A stretch of DNA of 64,000 bases, taken from contig QNGE01000952.1 of the NCBI GenBank assembly GCA_008508345.1, positions 62,001-126,000 on the forward strand, written 5' to 3'. The notes beneath the pieces were generated by a model. It saw only the letters and a list, made by a program, of their open reading frames with translations, searched no databases and was not told where the DNA came from. Origin of the DNA: Paragonimus westermani. Lineage: Eukaryota > Platyhelminthes > Trematoda > Plagiorchiida > Troglotrematidae. The position numbers and the translations under genes are program-made. Below, one piece after another: positions 36,960 to 48,779 of this stretch. Position 1 is the first letter of the stretch. Each line of letters starts with the position of its first letter.

Positions 36960-37260
36960 CAACCAGCCGTTTCGATTCGGTTGAAAAGGTGCTTTGAGTA
37001 TATGCATTTCCTGGCCAAAAAAGTTCAGCTTACATACTTCAGCGACTGGTTCAGTGCAGCACAACATAGACATATTTCACACAGCAAATTTATGATATCA
37101 TGTGGTAACCAAGTCTTTCGAGATGCTGGCCAAGTGCCCCAGGGATGCGTTACTCATTTCTGTGAATATTCCCTTGTGGATAACATAGGTTCTCCCGCTG
37201 TTACTTGTGTTAGATGGAATCGTCTATATCAAAATAAGCTTGATGTCGCCTGCATTAAAT
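36960..37260 (+). pseudogene. Possible non-LTR retrotransposon RT remnant
   Basis: The plus frame reads YFSDWFSAAQHRHISHSKF, then FRDAGQVPQGCVTHF and SLVDNI. This is laid out like the L-x-x-W-x-x-F-L-S-N-R, Q-R-V and GVPQGSVLGP motifs of CR1/Jockey-like LINE reverse transcriptases. A second frame just after it has LDGIVYI in the place expected for an ADD box. The match is short and the catalytic Asp pair is not kept. It could be chance similarity around VPQGCV. Confidence 0.35.
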
Positions 37261-38209
37261 GACGTTATTGTTGAGTGCACAGTTGCGGACGGTTCTGTTA
37301 AGAATAGACTTCGAGGTGCAGGTGGTGATTTTTGCGCCATCAACTCTACTACATTGTGTCAGAATCATTCACGTTCTAATACTCATACTGCATCTGTGGT
37401 TGTGTGCGCTTGTGTGGCACCTCAGATGTGTGGTTACCTCTGCCTAGCGTGTAGAGAGATCAAACTGAACAAGGGGATTGAGGCAACATTGTCAGATATA
37501 GAATTTGCGGCTTTAGTAGAAGCTGTAGTTGTTACTGGCCGATGAAAGCATATTTAGCTTACTAAGTCATGTTTTACATTTCAAACTCGAACTTAACCGA
37601 GAAGACGGAAATGTGTTCTAAAAAAATGACGAAGTTAGCCATTTATATTTTCTCGACCTCATGTTTATATTGATTATTGGGAGGTAACTGAGAATGAGTT
37701 TCATGAATTGTTGTGAAGCTTGAATGGAAAGGTTCGAGATCATTGCTTAGTGGCAGGCTCCAGCCGGATTTATAATAGGCTTTCCACTGGTAACTGTTGG
37801 AGCAGTTCATCAGGTCGAAAAACGACGCGATTACCTAAGTGCATGTCGCCCCATTGTTATGAGTCCGCCAGCATACTGGTATATTGTATCTGTGTGATGC
37901 TGAATCTTGTACACAAACAATCACAAACTCTGTAACGCACCGCAACGTAGTGACATTCAGTAGCCAAGAAATTAGCACTGCATTTCTGGGGACTTGTGAA
38001 ATTCAACATTAGAGCGGAGCAAGTGATACTGTGCACAGAAAAATAGATTTGAATGGAATATTACAATCAATCGGAATTGAGTGAGCTGTTAAACATTGTT
38101 ATTTGCCTTGTTGTGAGTTATAACCTTAGCAAAAACATCGCTCAAGTCCTTACACTGCTCATATGTCAGTTGATAAACTCTTGGCAGTCCTTTCGTAATT
38201 CCTGAATAT
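37261..38209. other. No gene recognised
   Basis: The 112-codon frame ending at 37,545 overlaps the RT-like remnant and has no recognised domain. Confidence 0.4.
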
Positions 38210-38566
38210 TCACTCGATTTCGGCTGAACCCTTTCGACTTATGACTGTGTCGGGCGTAGACGACAAGGACATATTTAAAAACATTTCCGAATTTTGGAAT
38301 GGGTTGCCACTGTTTTTTGGAAATTGTGCAATAACGACCAATTTGTTTATGACGCAGGTGGACCGGTTTAACAGTTGGCTTAACCTTTCTCCAATACCGT
38401 AGGATAGTGCTGGACAGGCAATCTCTACTGTTTCTGCAGCCTGACCTCGGACTACCACAACATATCCGAATTTAGACAAGCATGGAATGACACTAACCGA
38501 ACTATTGATTTTTTCAGAAGAATCCTGTAATCTTCGATTAAATTTTTTGAAGACTGTTAGCAACAA
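38210..38566 (-). CDS. Unidentified ORF, 118 codons
   Basis: An open minus-strand frame with an ordinary protein composition: an amphipathic start (FKKFNRRLQDSSEKINSS), a hydrophobic beta-like run (FGYVVVVRG), then ETVEIACPALSYGIGERLSQ and a Ser/Pro-rich end. I recognise no family. It has no membrane segment long enough to be sure of and no obvious transposon motif. Neighbours are unannotated. A frame of this length can arise by chance in 64 kb, so treat it as a candidate only. Confidence 0.15.
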   Translation of the reverse strand: MLLTVFKKFNRRLQDSSEKINSSVSVIPCLSKFGYVVVVRGQAAETVEIACPALSYGIGERLSQLLNRSTCVINKLVVIAQFPKNSGNPFQNSEMFLNMSLSSTPDTVISRKGSAEIE

Positions 38567-39899
38567 TCACAAAGTGGTATAGACAATCCGGAGCAGCCGT
38601 TGCTGTATTATCATCTTTGAAGTATGTTAGAGGGTTGTACGGTTTGTTGAAATACTCAAAACAAAGCAACATATGTTACTTTTGGTTTCAATTTTGACCG
38701 ATTCGCTATTAACGGTCTTATCAAATAATTTGAAAAAAAAACATATTGACAGTACTCAACCAATCCTTGAATTTTGGTGAACTGATACTGTCCTACAGCC
38801 TGAATGCAGCTTCGGTTGTTCGAATTTAACTTCTGTTCGACTGCTGCGAACCAGAAAGAGCTGGATTACAACGGGCTCTACAAGTTCAGCCTCCGAATTG
38901 TCTCAACACTCTCACTCCTGTGAAATGCACAAAGTTGGCAGGTTTATTGAACGAGAATAATGGCAATGAATTATACATTGGGACCAGAGTCACATTCACA
39001 GGAAATTTTCAGAAGCAAAAAGTCCCAACAAATTGTTTCAGGGCTGTTTATGAGGCTTGATTAAACAAAAAGAGGTGGTATTTGGCGACAGAATTTGCGG
39101 TTAAATATCCTAGCGATCTGTCTAGTGGTCATCTACAAAAATAACAATCCCCTTTCCGAGCGGTTGAACACAACAGATCGTTCTTTCAGCTATTCCGTGA
39201 TAGTGCTTTTTATTGATCCATACAATCCTGTTACTTGATTTGGTGAAGACTTGTTTTCGTTCCTACAGATAACAGAGAGATGCAGCAGTTAGTCATACGT
39301 ACACGAGAAAAGCTATGAGATTTACATCGTTTTGCTTTCCAATAGTAAATTAATTACGGAGTATGAGAGTCTTATCTACAGCAACTGTGTACTAAATTCC
39401 AGTTTGGGCAGCATAAAGCAAATTGAAATAACGGACTACTCATGAACCCCATACAGAATTATGGCGGCCCAACCAATTTTTGCTGGTCTGTTCATGATCT
39501 TTGTTTCTTTTTGACCAATTTTGAAACAAATCCCCAAACATTCTTGAATTTAAAACACTTCGCTTCCTGCAAAAATGTGAACAAATCACTTGAGACACCG
39601 AGAGTAATAGATACAAGCATTTCCTATTGACTCGTTACTATCAAGTTTGCAATAACATGAATTGGTATTCTTATGTTGAGCAATTGTGTCAATAACATGG
39701 GTAATCAGTCGAGGGGTTAACAAGGGTCATCAGTAACCGGGCCGTGTCGAGACCATGAACAATTTTATCTAGACAAACAAGGCCGGCTTCCGTCGATTGA
39801 CTGTGCAGTAAACCGCACGAGTCTAGATTTAAAATGACATTATGGTGTCCTAAATGTGCAACCTTGGTCGATGATGTCACCTTCAGTCGGGATATGTCA
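38567..39899. other. No gene recognised
   Basis: Nothing identifiable. The sequence becomes PLE-like only from about 39,900. Confidence 0.4.
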
Positions 39900-40265
39900 T
39901 GCGGCACTGGTTCTACGCGTCTTCCAAAAGCATTGCCTTTGTTTCGGCACTATGGAGTTCTGCATCCATTTAGGCAAGTGTTCCTTCAAAAGATCAAGTA
40001 TCTTTCGGTTCTATTCACGCAATTGCTGTTTTGGAGACGAGGTGGCTGATTTCGTTTGACTGAAGACACAGATAGCTTCCAGGTCCGAGCACAGATTGAC
40101 TCGCCTTCTTAACCCTCCAATTATTTGATAGAGAAACCGATTCATACTATTATTAATTTAGTATTGGCGAGTCAATACAAGACACTTGCCACTATTCACA
40201 TTCTAAATGTTTTGTTCATTCTTAGCTTTCCAAAAACTGTACTCTTCTGAATCGTTGAGGTAGGT
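39900..40265 (+). mobile_element. Penelope-like element 3' end, remnant
   Basis: It aligns with the end of the 33.5-36.0 kb PLE. The DNA around GTTTGACTGAAG...CCAGGTCCGAGCACAG (40,055-40,100) matches that copy's GTTTGCTGAAG...CCAGGTCTCTGTGCTCAG. Further down, the translation KPIHTIINLVLASQYKTL mirrors KPICVIVNLVLMCQYKRL. The frame is broken and the nuclease core is lost. A hairpin at 40,161-40,178 is shared with the sister copy. The left limit is uncertain. Confidence 0.6.
40161..40178 (+). repeat. Hairpin in PLE 3' flank, second copy
   Basis: GTATTGG-CGAG-TCAATAC. Compared with the hairpin at 35,895-35,912, a C-G pair has become T-A (both strands changed) and an A-T pair has become a G-T wobble, while the loop differs freely. 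Confidence 0.6.
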
Positions 40266-41684
40266 CCTCAGCCTTGCAAATTTGTTTCATCACATTGACA
40301 TCATCACCGTCTAAAGGAACAAATCACTAATAAAGTTATTTTAATGTCGTACGATCCTAAGTGGACAAGCCGGTGAAATGCTTCAGGTTCACTGGTTACG
40401 CCAACTCTATATCAGTAGTGTTGTAGAGTTATTGCATGACGCTTATCGCTGGCGTACTACCGCTCGGTTATGGACTTCACACATTATCACGTCGCAAGTA
40501 TTTCTGATTAGTTTAATGATGTGTAACGCAGGAGATTGACAGCATTTGTGTGTAACGTGTAAGTGAATCAGGTTTAATTTAACTCACCGTTTTGGTGCTG
40601 CCATGTCTCCTTCTTATAGCAACAATGTGGATGTATGGATGTGATGGGGGTAAAGTGTTAAACTGGACTTGCACGCTTTATAAAAATATACGGTGTACAA
40701 TTTCCAAGACATCGCAACTTTTGAACACATCAAACGGTTCACAGTGGTCTGATTATTCAGTGTCTCATATAATACAAAGATGGACAATGATTCCTGCCCA
40801 GCCTGTCTGAACAGGCTAACCGATTAGGGATCTTGGTCGTCAATCCGAATGGACGATTTTCAGTTGGTATGAAAAAAACGTTCACTCAGAACACTGGGTG
40901 CTAGCAGATCAGACTACAGCATTCCTTCTCTGCTATCGTGTGGTAACTTTGCAAATACTGATCCTCTGGTTGGCTGGTGCTGTTTTGGCACTGTGGAAAT
41001 TGCAGATTATCAACGGATGAGCTGTTTTTGTATCGAAACAAATGGTCACCAAGGTTGTATTCGATAAACCATATCATAATGTCTTATCATAGTACTTTTC
41101 CCTCAGATTCACTATGACATAGGTTTATTGTGTCACGTTTGCACTGATAACGAATTCTTCATTTTTTGTCCTTGAAGGACAACGTGGTGGTTACAAAAAA
41201 CTGGCTATTCTTAAACATTGAAATCAACTATATTCATGCCAAGGCATGAATTGTAATGTGTATATATTTGTTCGCAACGTGTGTTTCATACATTGTTGTG
41301 AAAGGCGATAATAAACAGAAAAACCTTGTAACAGATTACACACGTATACACAACTCGCTGTCAATTGCACACAGAAAAGCCGAGAACTTCCCAGTGGCTC
41401 GTAAACTCACGATTAGATTTGTTACTTTGCTATGCTGTTGCAGTTCTTTTCCTCACACAGTGAATTCGATCAGTCATTAACGGTTGGCTTGTGAAACGAT
41501 TAACATCCACTGAGGCCACAAAAGTAGTTGAGGGAAGAATTTTGGAAACAGTCTATTTCAGCAACCACCGGTTATATGGCGAACTGCTGATTTGGTCAGA
41601 AACAAACACGGCGAGGACTGGAACCCACATAGGTGCCAGAGTGTGACCTAACAATTTAAAAGATTATACCATCATCCACATGAG
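40266..41684. other. No gene recognised
   Basis: Frames at 40,592-40,810 and 41,256-41,480 lack recognisable features. Confidence 0.4.
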
Positions 41685-42065
41685 CTGAACACCACTCACA
41701 AGTGCTTATAGTTATCGCATTCCAACAGATATTTTAATCAGCTGTTTTCGAAACGTACATTATGGTAATGTTTCGCTTTTTTAGGGTTGGTCAGCAGTGC
41801 ACATGTATGCCACGGTCAGGACTAGAACTCCGGTCACTTCTTCACGCGGCAACTGTGTTCACCACTGCGCCATTGGCCTCACATTAGACACGACGGATCT
41901 ATGACGCGTACTAATGAATGCGAAGCTGGAGTTGAGTGCTTGTTTTCGAAAGTGGCTGGCCGGAAAATCTACTTAAAGGCGATGGCTACGATTAACTGTG
42001 GGTGGCGTTCAGCTTATATTAAAATCCAAATCTCATGCTACTAACTTGACTTCCCACATCACTTC
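41685..42065. repeat. Hammerhead SINE-like repeat, fold-back (copy 4)
   Basis: The left arm (41,690-41,895) is minus: tail, degraded hammerhead (in minus sense GCACTGCTGACCA then GCGAAAC), a tRNA-like head with T-arm remnant, A-box-like GGCGCAGTGGT, and the leader (CTAATGTGAGG). The right arm (41,935-42,065) is plus: TTTTCGAAAGTGGCTGGCCGG, tail (GGCTACGATTAACTGTGGG) and tail end. Same minus-then-plus layout as copies 3, 5, 6 and 9. Confidence 0.75.
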
Positions 42066-42479
42066 TGAGAAATTCCTGTCAGACTGAATAAAACCACATG
42101 ACTAATTGAGTTCACGCGATGCGAAAATAAAAATGCAGAATTAAAAAGTTAAAATTGACCCACCATCGTTTAACCCCACTGTAGGTATCACCACGGTTTA
42201 GTTGTTTGACGTCTGAATTCTCAAACAAGCATCGACTGACAGATGAAAATTGTGCCAACAGAAATGGAACTTCAGGATTAACTAGATGCTGGCTTTCTGT
42301 CACTGCTGCGGGCATTTATGAACTCCCCAAAATGAATTTTGGAGTTGATAGGTTAGTAATGGAACAGAACCCGCGATCTTTGCCTACTTTACAGCACCAG
42401 GATGAGGTCCTGCGGAAAATGATTGGTGCCATGAGATGAGGCCTGAAAATCCCAACAAATTTTAATATGAAGAGCTGTA

Positions 42480-43080
42480 AATGGAATCTTCCCAATGGAC
42501 AGCAGCTTGTATCAACAGTGCTGGGGCATTAGTGTGGCAGTGTGAAGACTACAGCTTCTATGTGGCGATCATTGCGGAACAAATGAAGTGGAAATGAAGC
42601 GGAAACTGTCGTGAACTGACAAACATCAGAATGCACCACCTACGAAAAAACAAAAGACGTACTGTCTGAAGATGACAGACGATATAAAGGCCAACTTATT
42701 TCCGTGAAAACAGCTCCAGATGTTGAAAAGTAACAACTGGGAAGCCCAGCATCCTTTTTAGGCAATAGCTGTCTCAAAAGTCGTGGAACTTCGGCTGGTA
42801 AATCTCAAGGACTCAGTTCCACTGACCGCTGGCGGTAACCGGAGGTTCTGGCCATGACAGAACAATTTATCCTTCAGATAAACTTGACAGATGTTTCAGA
42901 CCAGAAAGTGTCTGCAGTGAGATGTATAGCGGTGAAACACATCGTAGTGAAATACGGTGTACCAATGACTACCTTGACAATCAGCGATCATGATTCGAGG
43001 GCAGGGAATTTCCAATGCAAGTGCACTGGTCGGAAATCAAACACATAAGGACGATACCCGTTGACAAATGAGCTTTCTGT
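42480..43080 (+). pseudogene. Gypsy LTR retrotransposon integrase remnant
   Basis: Integrase core pieces are present. Near 42,808 a frame reads LKDSVPLTAGGNRRFW (family: D-x-x-G-P-L-P-x-T-x-x-G-N-R-Y). The next frame, from 42,854, gives MTEQFILQINLTDVSDQKVS (D-H-F-T-x-W-x-E-A-x-P), then VVKYGVPMTTLTISDHDSRAG with the GxP and SDxG-like catalytic strand, and FQCKCTGRKSNT. Most catalytic residues are changed and several stops lie between blocks. Upstream sequence to 42,206 may be the RNase H-integrase linker, but that is too weak to claim. LTRs were not found. Confidence 0.7.
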
Positions 43081-45129
43081 ATGCAACAACCGAATAATTA
43101 AAAAATAGTTATATTTCATGTGAGGTGACTGTAAATCTTTTCTATAAGTGATTTCAGCGGATCAGTGATCACAAGTGCATTGATTCCACTTGTTATACGG
43201 TAAAATCCCTCGACTTCCAAAACCTCAAGACACCGGAGTAGAGCCACTGCATTCCTTTCACTACAGGCTTTCGTCTACAGGGTTAAACTGTTTATGGAAA
43301 CTATATCTGTGCATATAAGAACACAATCAGCATCTCATCGGTTTGATAAGATCAGAATGTTTAGTACAAGAGAAAGATTAAAATATCATGATCACCAGAA
43401 CGGTGGCACCGGTTCAAGAATGCTTTAGCTGAAATGGAAAGGCTCATATTTCATACTTTCTAGATAAGGTCCGATATGCACTATCAAACCGAACGATGGG
43501 GAAAACCAGTTGTTTGATAGTGAGTTGGTAAACTGACACCGTGAATCAGGGGAGTGTCATCAAATCAGCGACCAACAATCAGAAGGAATTCGTCAGGAAT
43601 TGACAGGAATTTAAGTAACCTCAGAAGGGAGACAGTATTGTATAATCAGTTGCTTCCCTTTTGAGTTGTATGATACGAATCATATGGGCGGATAGCAAAA
43701 AGGCGGTCATCAATGCTATGAATTTCAAGAGCAGGAAGTGACTAATGGAAGCGTGTATACGCAGTCAGAAAAACTTGTCAATAGAGAGAATAGTGTAACT
43801 GTACAGCCAACAAATGTGACGATATGTCCGCCATGCAAAATAGTGTTTGCGTTCGTAAATGCTTATTATCACATACTTTGTAGTGGAATATAACGGATAT
43901 AGTAGGGTTTGTAGGCAGTTCCTAAGGTCAAGTGTCATTGTCAGAATCTCTGAATCTCCGAGTTACTCATTCCGTAAAGGTATGTTGTCTGGTTTCAAGG
44001 CGGTCATCGTACAGAGGTACAGACTTGTGTAACCTACCGGTATAAGTTTTTGTGGGGGTAGAATGTGCTATGGAAAACAAATCGCTTTAGACGAAATAAC
44101 TGTTCACGTTGAGGTGGATGATGATTCTCGGTACTAACTTCCTGACGACATCAAATGAATGAGGAAGGTTTCTGGTGAATAGTGCTATTTCTGGGTTAGT
44201 GGATTCCGACTACGTCTAAACCAATGAGTGCCCTAAAAAAGCTTCATGCGTGCTGGCCAATTGTACAGTTACTTCTGGATTCGTTCGAAATGGAGTAGCT
44301 GCAATGCTTTTCGAAATACATTTTATTTTACAACGCATGATATTTTTATTCAGCTCGGTGCTTCTCAAGCATAGTGGTATATCCAGTTTTCTAAGTTATT
44401 GGTACGATTGCTTGAAGGTGTGCTTCCCTACATACTTATCACTGATATGTATCGTAGATTTCGGATGTCAGCATTTGAGAGTTGAATTGGATAAAATGTT
44501 ATTCTAGTGATAATTTTGATAATCTCTCGAGTCACTCATCCCATATTAGGCTTTACTTCATTCTGACAAGCCTTTGCTGTAGATAATCACATATACCAGC
44601 AATTCCAGCGGTTCATTGGTGCATCGATCCTTCCACTGTTAAGGTACTGGCGGATGACGACCAGTTCACTTCGAGAACATAAGATCATGTTGGCACGGTC
44701 TAAAAATCATCACCACAGTTTAAGAAAGATACAGATTTGTCGGCTTAGTGATCACTTTTGATAGAGTTACCCGGTAGCACTGACGATACATAAACAACAA
44801 CAATCAGTGGATGGTTGTAGCAGGATATTTATAATTTGCAAGTGTGTAGAATCAGAGGGTTATTAAGTCGAGAAAGCGCTCACCAACTATATTTCGAAGC
44901 TGGTATTCCGTATTTCCAGCGCAATGTTCTGAATCCGTGGGTATTTCCGTGAATATCGTGAATTGGTTGATGACGAAACCGGTAGTTCGACTGAGATAAT
45001 GGGATGTGAACGCCATATCACAATCAACTGCTTTCGTTGTGCTTACAAGTGCTATCTAAAAACATTTACCGTTAAAATATACTGAAGAGTAGTCGGGGAT
45101 ATGTTTTACTTTCAAGTTGAACAGCACTG
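43081..45129. other. No gene recognised
   Basis: Two stretches (near 43,140-43,200 and 44,600-44,650) share a loose ATTYCAGCGG-like beginning and could be old related repeats. The 85-codon frame at 44,250-44,507 has no recognisable domain. Confidence 0.35.
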
Positions 45130-45358
45130 GAATTCGGTCGCAGCTTTCAGATAGACTTTTCAGACAGCCTCTTTCGAAAAGAAGCACTAGACTCGAGTTT
45201 CGCTCTCATTAGAGCTTGTCAGTAGTGCATATCCTTGCCACGGACGTGATTTGAACTCCGGCTTGGCTTTCCTGAAATAACCCTGTTGACCACTGCATCA
45301 TTGTCCTCACATTAGGCACGACCGAAGTATCAAATCTGAACGCTCAAACACTTTCGTA
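45130..45358 (-). repeat. Hammerhead SINE-like repeat, minus unit (copy 5a)
   Basis: Left arm of a fold-back. In minus sense: leader (CTAATGTGAGGACAATG), a tRNA-like head, the best-structured hammerhead of the family, TTCTTTTCGAAAGAGGCTG and the tail. The B-box-like GGAGTTCAAATC (minus sense) lies near 45,257. Confidence 0.8.
45184..45228 (-). ncRNA. SINE type I hammerhead ribozyme, best-folded copy
   Basis: Read on the minus strand: stem I GCACTA pairs perfectly with TAGTGC. The core is CTGACAA. Stem-loop II is GCTCT-AATG-AGAGC with five perfect pairs, followed by GAA. Stem III ACT-CG-AGT is followed by the cleavage residue C. Total 45 nt with all three helices complete. The single core fault is A where invariant G8 should be; copy 9 has G there (CTGACGA). 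Position 7 is C, which hammerheads tolerate. The motif sits directly after the tRNA-like head, as in schistosome Sm-alpha repeats. Confidence 0.75.
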
Positions 45359-45892
45359 TTCGAGCAATGATCAAGTTTTTTTCGAAAGAGGCTGGCCGGA
45401 AAGTCTATCTGAATGCGACGGCTGCGATTAAATGTGAGTGATGGTCAACTTGAAAATCCCCGGCCACTCATCAGTAATCTAAAACATCGCCCAGGAAGTT
45501 TAATGAGATTAATGATTTCGACCTGTCTCGGAAGTCTAAATCGCGGGGTTATCGATTGGAGTTAACAGGCAGTAACTGTATCTCCTCTCGAGACGATCGG
45601 GCAACCTGATCATTGCTCACAAGCACGAGTGATTGAGCGTTCAGACTTGATAATTCGGTCTTGCCTAATGTGAGGTCAATATCGCAGTGTTCAACAAGGT
45701 TACCTCAGGAAAACTCAACCGGAGTTCAAATCCCTTCCATGAAACTCGAGTCTGGCACTTGTTTTCGAATCCAGCCGGCTGAAAAATCTATGGGAGTGCG
45801 ACAACTGCGATCAATCGTCGGTGATGTTTATTGTATATGAAAACCAAAATCCCTTACTACTCATCGGTAATTGAAACAACTGCTTCCTCATT
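45359..45892 (+). repeat. Hammerhead SINE-like repeat, plus unit, more than one monomer (copy 5b)
   Basis: Order on the plus strand: hammerhead remnant and CGAAAGAGGCTGGCCGG (45,389), tail, body (TATCGATTGGAGTTAACAGG near 45,549), leader (GCCTAATGTGAGGTCAAT at 45,664), tRNA-like head with GGAGTTCAAATCCC, the 3' half of a hammerhead (GAAACTCGAGTCTGGCAC at 45,750), then tail again to about 45,892. It therefore runs from one hammerhead to the next and beyond. The monomer length is about 360-380 bp here. Confidence 0.8.
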
Positions 45893-46534
45893 CACGAATG
45901 ACAAGGGGTGTTCATACGTATATTGTTTAGGTTATTCAGTTTGGTTTCTGACGCCGTTTTAGAAAGACTATTTTTAGTTAGTTTAGATAATGTTCCAGCT
46001 ACGCTATATTTAAAAAGTATCGACAGGGGGCTATGGAAACATAAAACACCTGGGGTCAGCGTGTCTTTTGGTGCGTTTATCAAGAGCAACATTTCAAACG
46101 GTAGTTGTCTTACTTATTCACGAAAACGGTAAAAAGTCCCATCCCTAACTACTTTTGCATTTTGGTCGGAAGCGATGAGCACTTGGGTTGGAAATTTTCC
46201 CTATTTGAAAGGATGAACCTGGGAAACGAGACTCAGAATAGCTGAATTGTTCGATAACGCGTTTGGTAGTTTCGTTTTACTCAGCACTGTGTCAAAACTA
46301 TCGGTAGTTTGGGTGTAATGCATACGTGGGGAAATCGGTAACATAATATTAGTCCATCAGTTTTCCGAACAAGCTTTCTGCAAACTACCTAGTCTATGAT
46401 GACTCACTGTTCCTTCAAAGCCGCTTGCTTTCTCAAGTGAACAGGAGGCTGTGGAAGTCTATTAAACCTGTTCAGCCGATAGATCGTGGAAGTCTTCCCT
46501 CTTTTTTGAGCTCGTCAACGAAGCAAATCTTTGC
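45893..46534. other. No gene recognised
   Basis: Spacer between two fold-back SINE copies. Nothing identifiable. Confidence 0.4.
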
Positions 46535-46860
46535 AAAAGAGATCATAACCCTGGTCATGCTTTCGTGAAGCAATTTTTGCACTACTGTGCCATTGAACCC
46601 ACAGTGCGCACGATTGAATAATCATATATAAACGCTCGGCCACATTTATTCGTGGGTAATGATGTGATTACGTGACCTGACACTGACAAGGATATACACT
46701 GTGGTGAGCTCCACCAATGGCCATACTCAAATATAGTTCTTCTCGAAAGTAGCTGACTGTAACGTATATGGGCACGTGACAGCCATGATCATTTGTGTGC
46801 GACGTTCACCTTGCAATGAACTAAATTCCACTAATGCTCATCAATAAACTGACAGTATTA
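46535..46860. repeat. Hammerhead SINE-like repeat, fold-back, diverged (copy 6)
   Basis: The left part is a minus tRNA-like head (46,550-46,610; minus sense GTTCAATGGCACAGTAGTG) and leader. The right part, from 46,688, is plus: GACAAGGATATACACTGTGG, a decayed ribozyme region, TTCTTCTCGAAAGTAGCTGAC and the tail to about 46,860. No functional hammerhead remains. Confidence 0.65.
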
Positions 46861-48779
46861 TGTGTTGAAGTCCTGACTTCAGCTTGGCCATTTCAAAGTT
46901 TTGGGACCACTGAAAGTGGCCATACTTTGACTGTGTACGATGTGTGCACCACTGTGTTGTCCTCGTTGAAAGCGGCCGAATAATTTTGCAGCAACAGTTT
47001 TCGATGACGTGGTGACTAAAACGGACACACTACACTTATGACAGAATGACTCTAAACATGCCCTTCGATCAGGCCTCAAGACCACAGCGTATGAAAATCT
47101 TACTTCAGACCCTAGGTCGGCAAAATGACCTTGATACTGAGTGTCACGGAAATTTTTCTGGATAGCACATACACCGGAAACCGGACCACGAAACTTGCCT
47201 TCACATTAAAGTGGGAATCTATATCTGTCGCGGATTCCTTGGTTTTCTTCTCTGGTCTTCTTAGAATGGATACCCTCGAAGCGCAAACGATTCTGTTCAA
47301 ACATTACAGTCACCTTTCCGGTTGTTACTCTACTGCTCTGCAGTTGTTCGTTTACTCTGTCTTTAGTTTGCTATATCCATTCATTTCTCAATACTCCTAA
47401 GCATTTTGCATGTTCTTTCTCTCTTATTCTCCTCGGTCCCGGAAGACTGCAAGTTTTCACGCTCAGGCCAGCTCGATCATCCGGCAGTAGGGCAATTCTT
47501 TCACGTTTGTCTGCCTGAATGACCTGAGACGAGACAGTGGTCAGAGGCAAGTGAATAATTCGAATGTTATTTTTAACACAGTTGGCGGTGTTTACAGCAA
47601 CACCCGTTTGCTACTACCCGCTGGCTTCCGTATCTGATGTAGACAACACTCTGTTGACGGCTGTCAGAAATCAAAATAATGCTACCGCCAAGTCACTTAT
47701 CGGTCACCGTCAAAAGAATTCATTCGTGCCAGTTCATTGTAAGATATGCGAATTTACGGAGGACGGTTAAGCTTACAGATCCAGCACCGCGTTCACAAAA
47801 TGTAAACAAAAATCCACACATATCAACTGAATTATGGGTAGTTGGTTACTGGTTGGTTGTTTAATGTTTTAATATTACAGAAAAACGGAATCGCTCCGGT
47901 CAGACTTTTGGTAGTCCTGTGGAAGAGTGAGGAAAACCCAATAGCACCACTGGATAGTGATAAATGAGTGCACATTTCCATACATTGGGTGTAGCATGAA
48001 CACAAACTAATTAAACAGATCCGAGCATTTGTTGTAGCAGTGCGGTAAGACGGGTGCAATACAACTAACGCTGCTACAGTGCGATTAGCAACAATGGTCA
48101 AGCCTATTTGGCTAATCTCTATTCAGAATCACAAATCCATCAGCATTCATCCAAAGTGTGACACATTCGAAATTTATTAACAAACAGTAGTTATGCTGAG
48201 GGTGGAAAGCCACGGGCTGTGGAAAGAATCAACAATCCTTGCGAATCCTGAATAGCCGTGATTGGGTCAAGGGAGGCTGTAAAAAAGGGCGAGCCGAAGT
48301 AAATATTTTCTGTCCGTTACCGAACACATTTCGGAAAATCATTCACAACGTCAGAAGGTTAATTAATCAGAAGAAAGGCTGAACATAGCTGAAGTGATTA
48401 AGATTAATTGAGAGGATATCACTTCCAAAATTATCACTTATCACCAGTCACATGAGTAATATCTAAATCTCCCGTCGGTTCAACCTTTTGGGGTGTAGAG
48501 TGCTTATTATGCTGAACAGAAATGCGATGTAGGGGGGCAAAATCGGCCAAGGATTGTAGTAGACTGGGCACGCGCGAAAAGAACTCATGGGGGAATAATA
48601 CCTTACGAATCACGAGTCTTTCGAAAATTGTCTGTGGGGCTGGCTCTTCTACATGAGCTGTAATGAAGGATTTCACGTGGTTTAGCACAGGCAGCAACTT
48701 CCTGATCTGGTCACACACAATGCAGTCAGAATCTTACTCACGACCAAATATGTTTGTGTTCACCTGGGAGTAGTTTAGT
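46861..48779. other. No gene recognised
   Basis: Several 60-95 codon frames on both strands (for example 47,125-47,400), none with a domain or good splice pairs. Confidence 0.4.

Noticed and set aside
37207..37545. 112-codon plus-strand frame
   Set aside because: Overlaps the RT-like remnant in another frame and shows no domain. The Cys-rich part has no spacing that I can match to a known fold.
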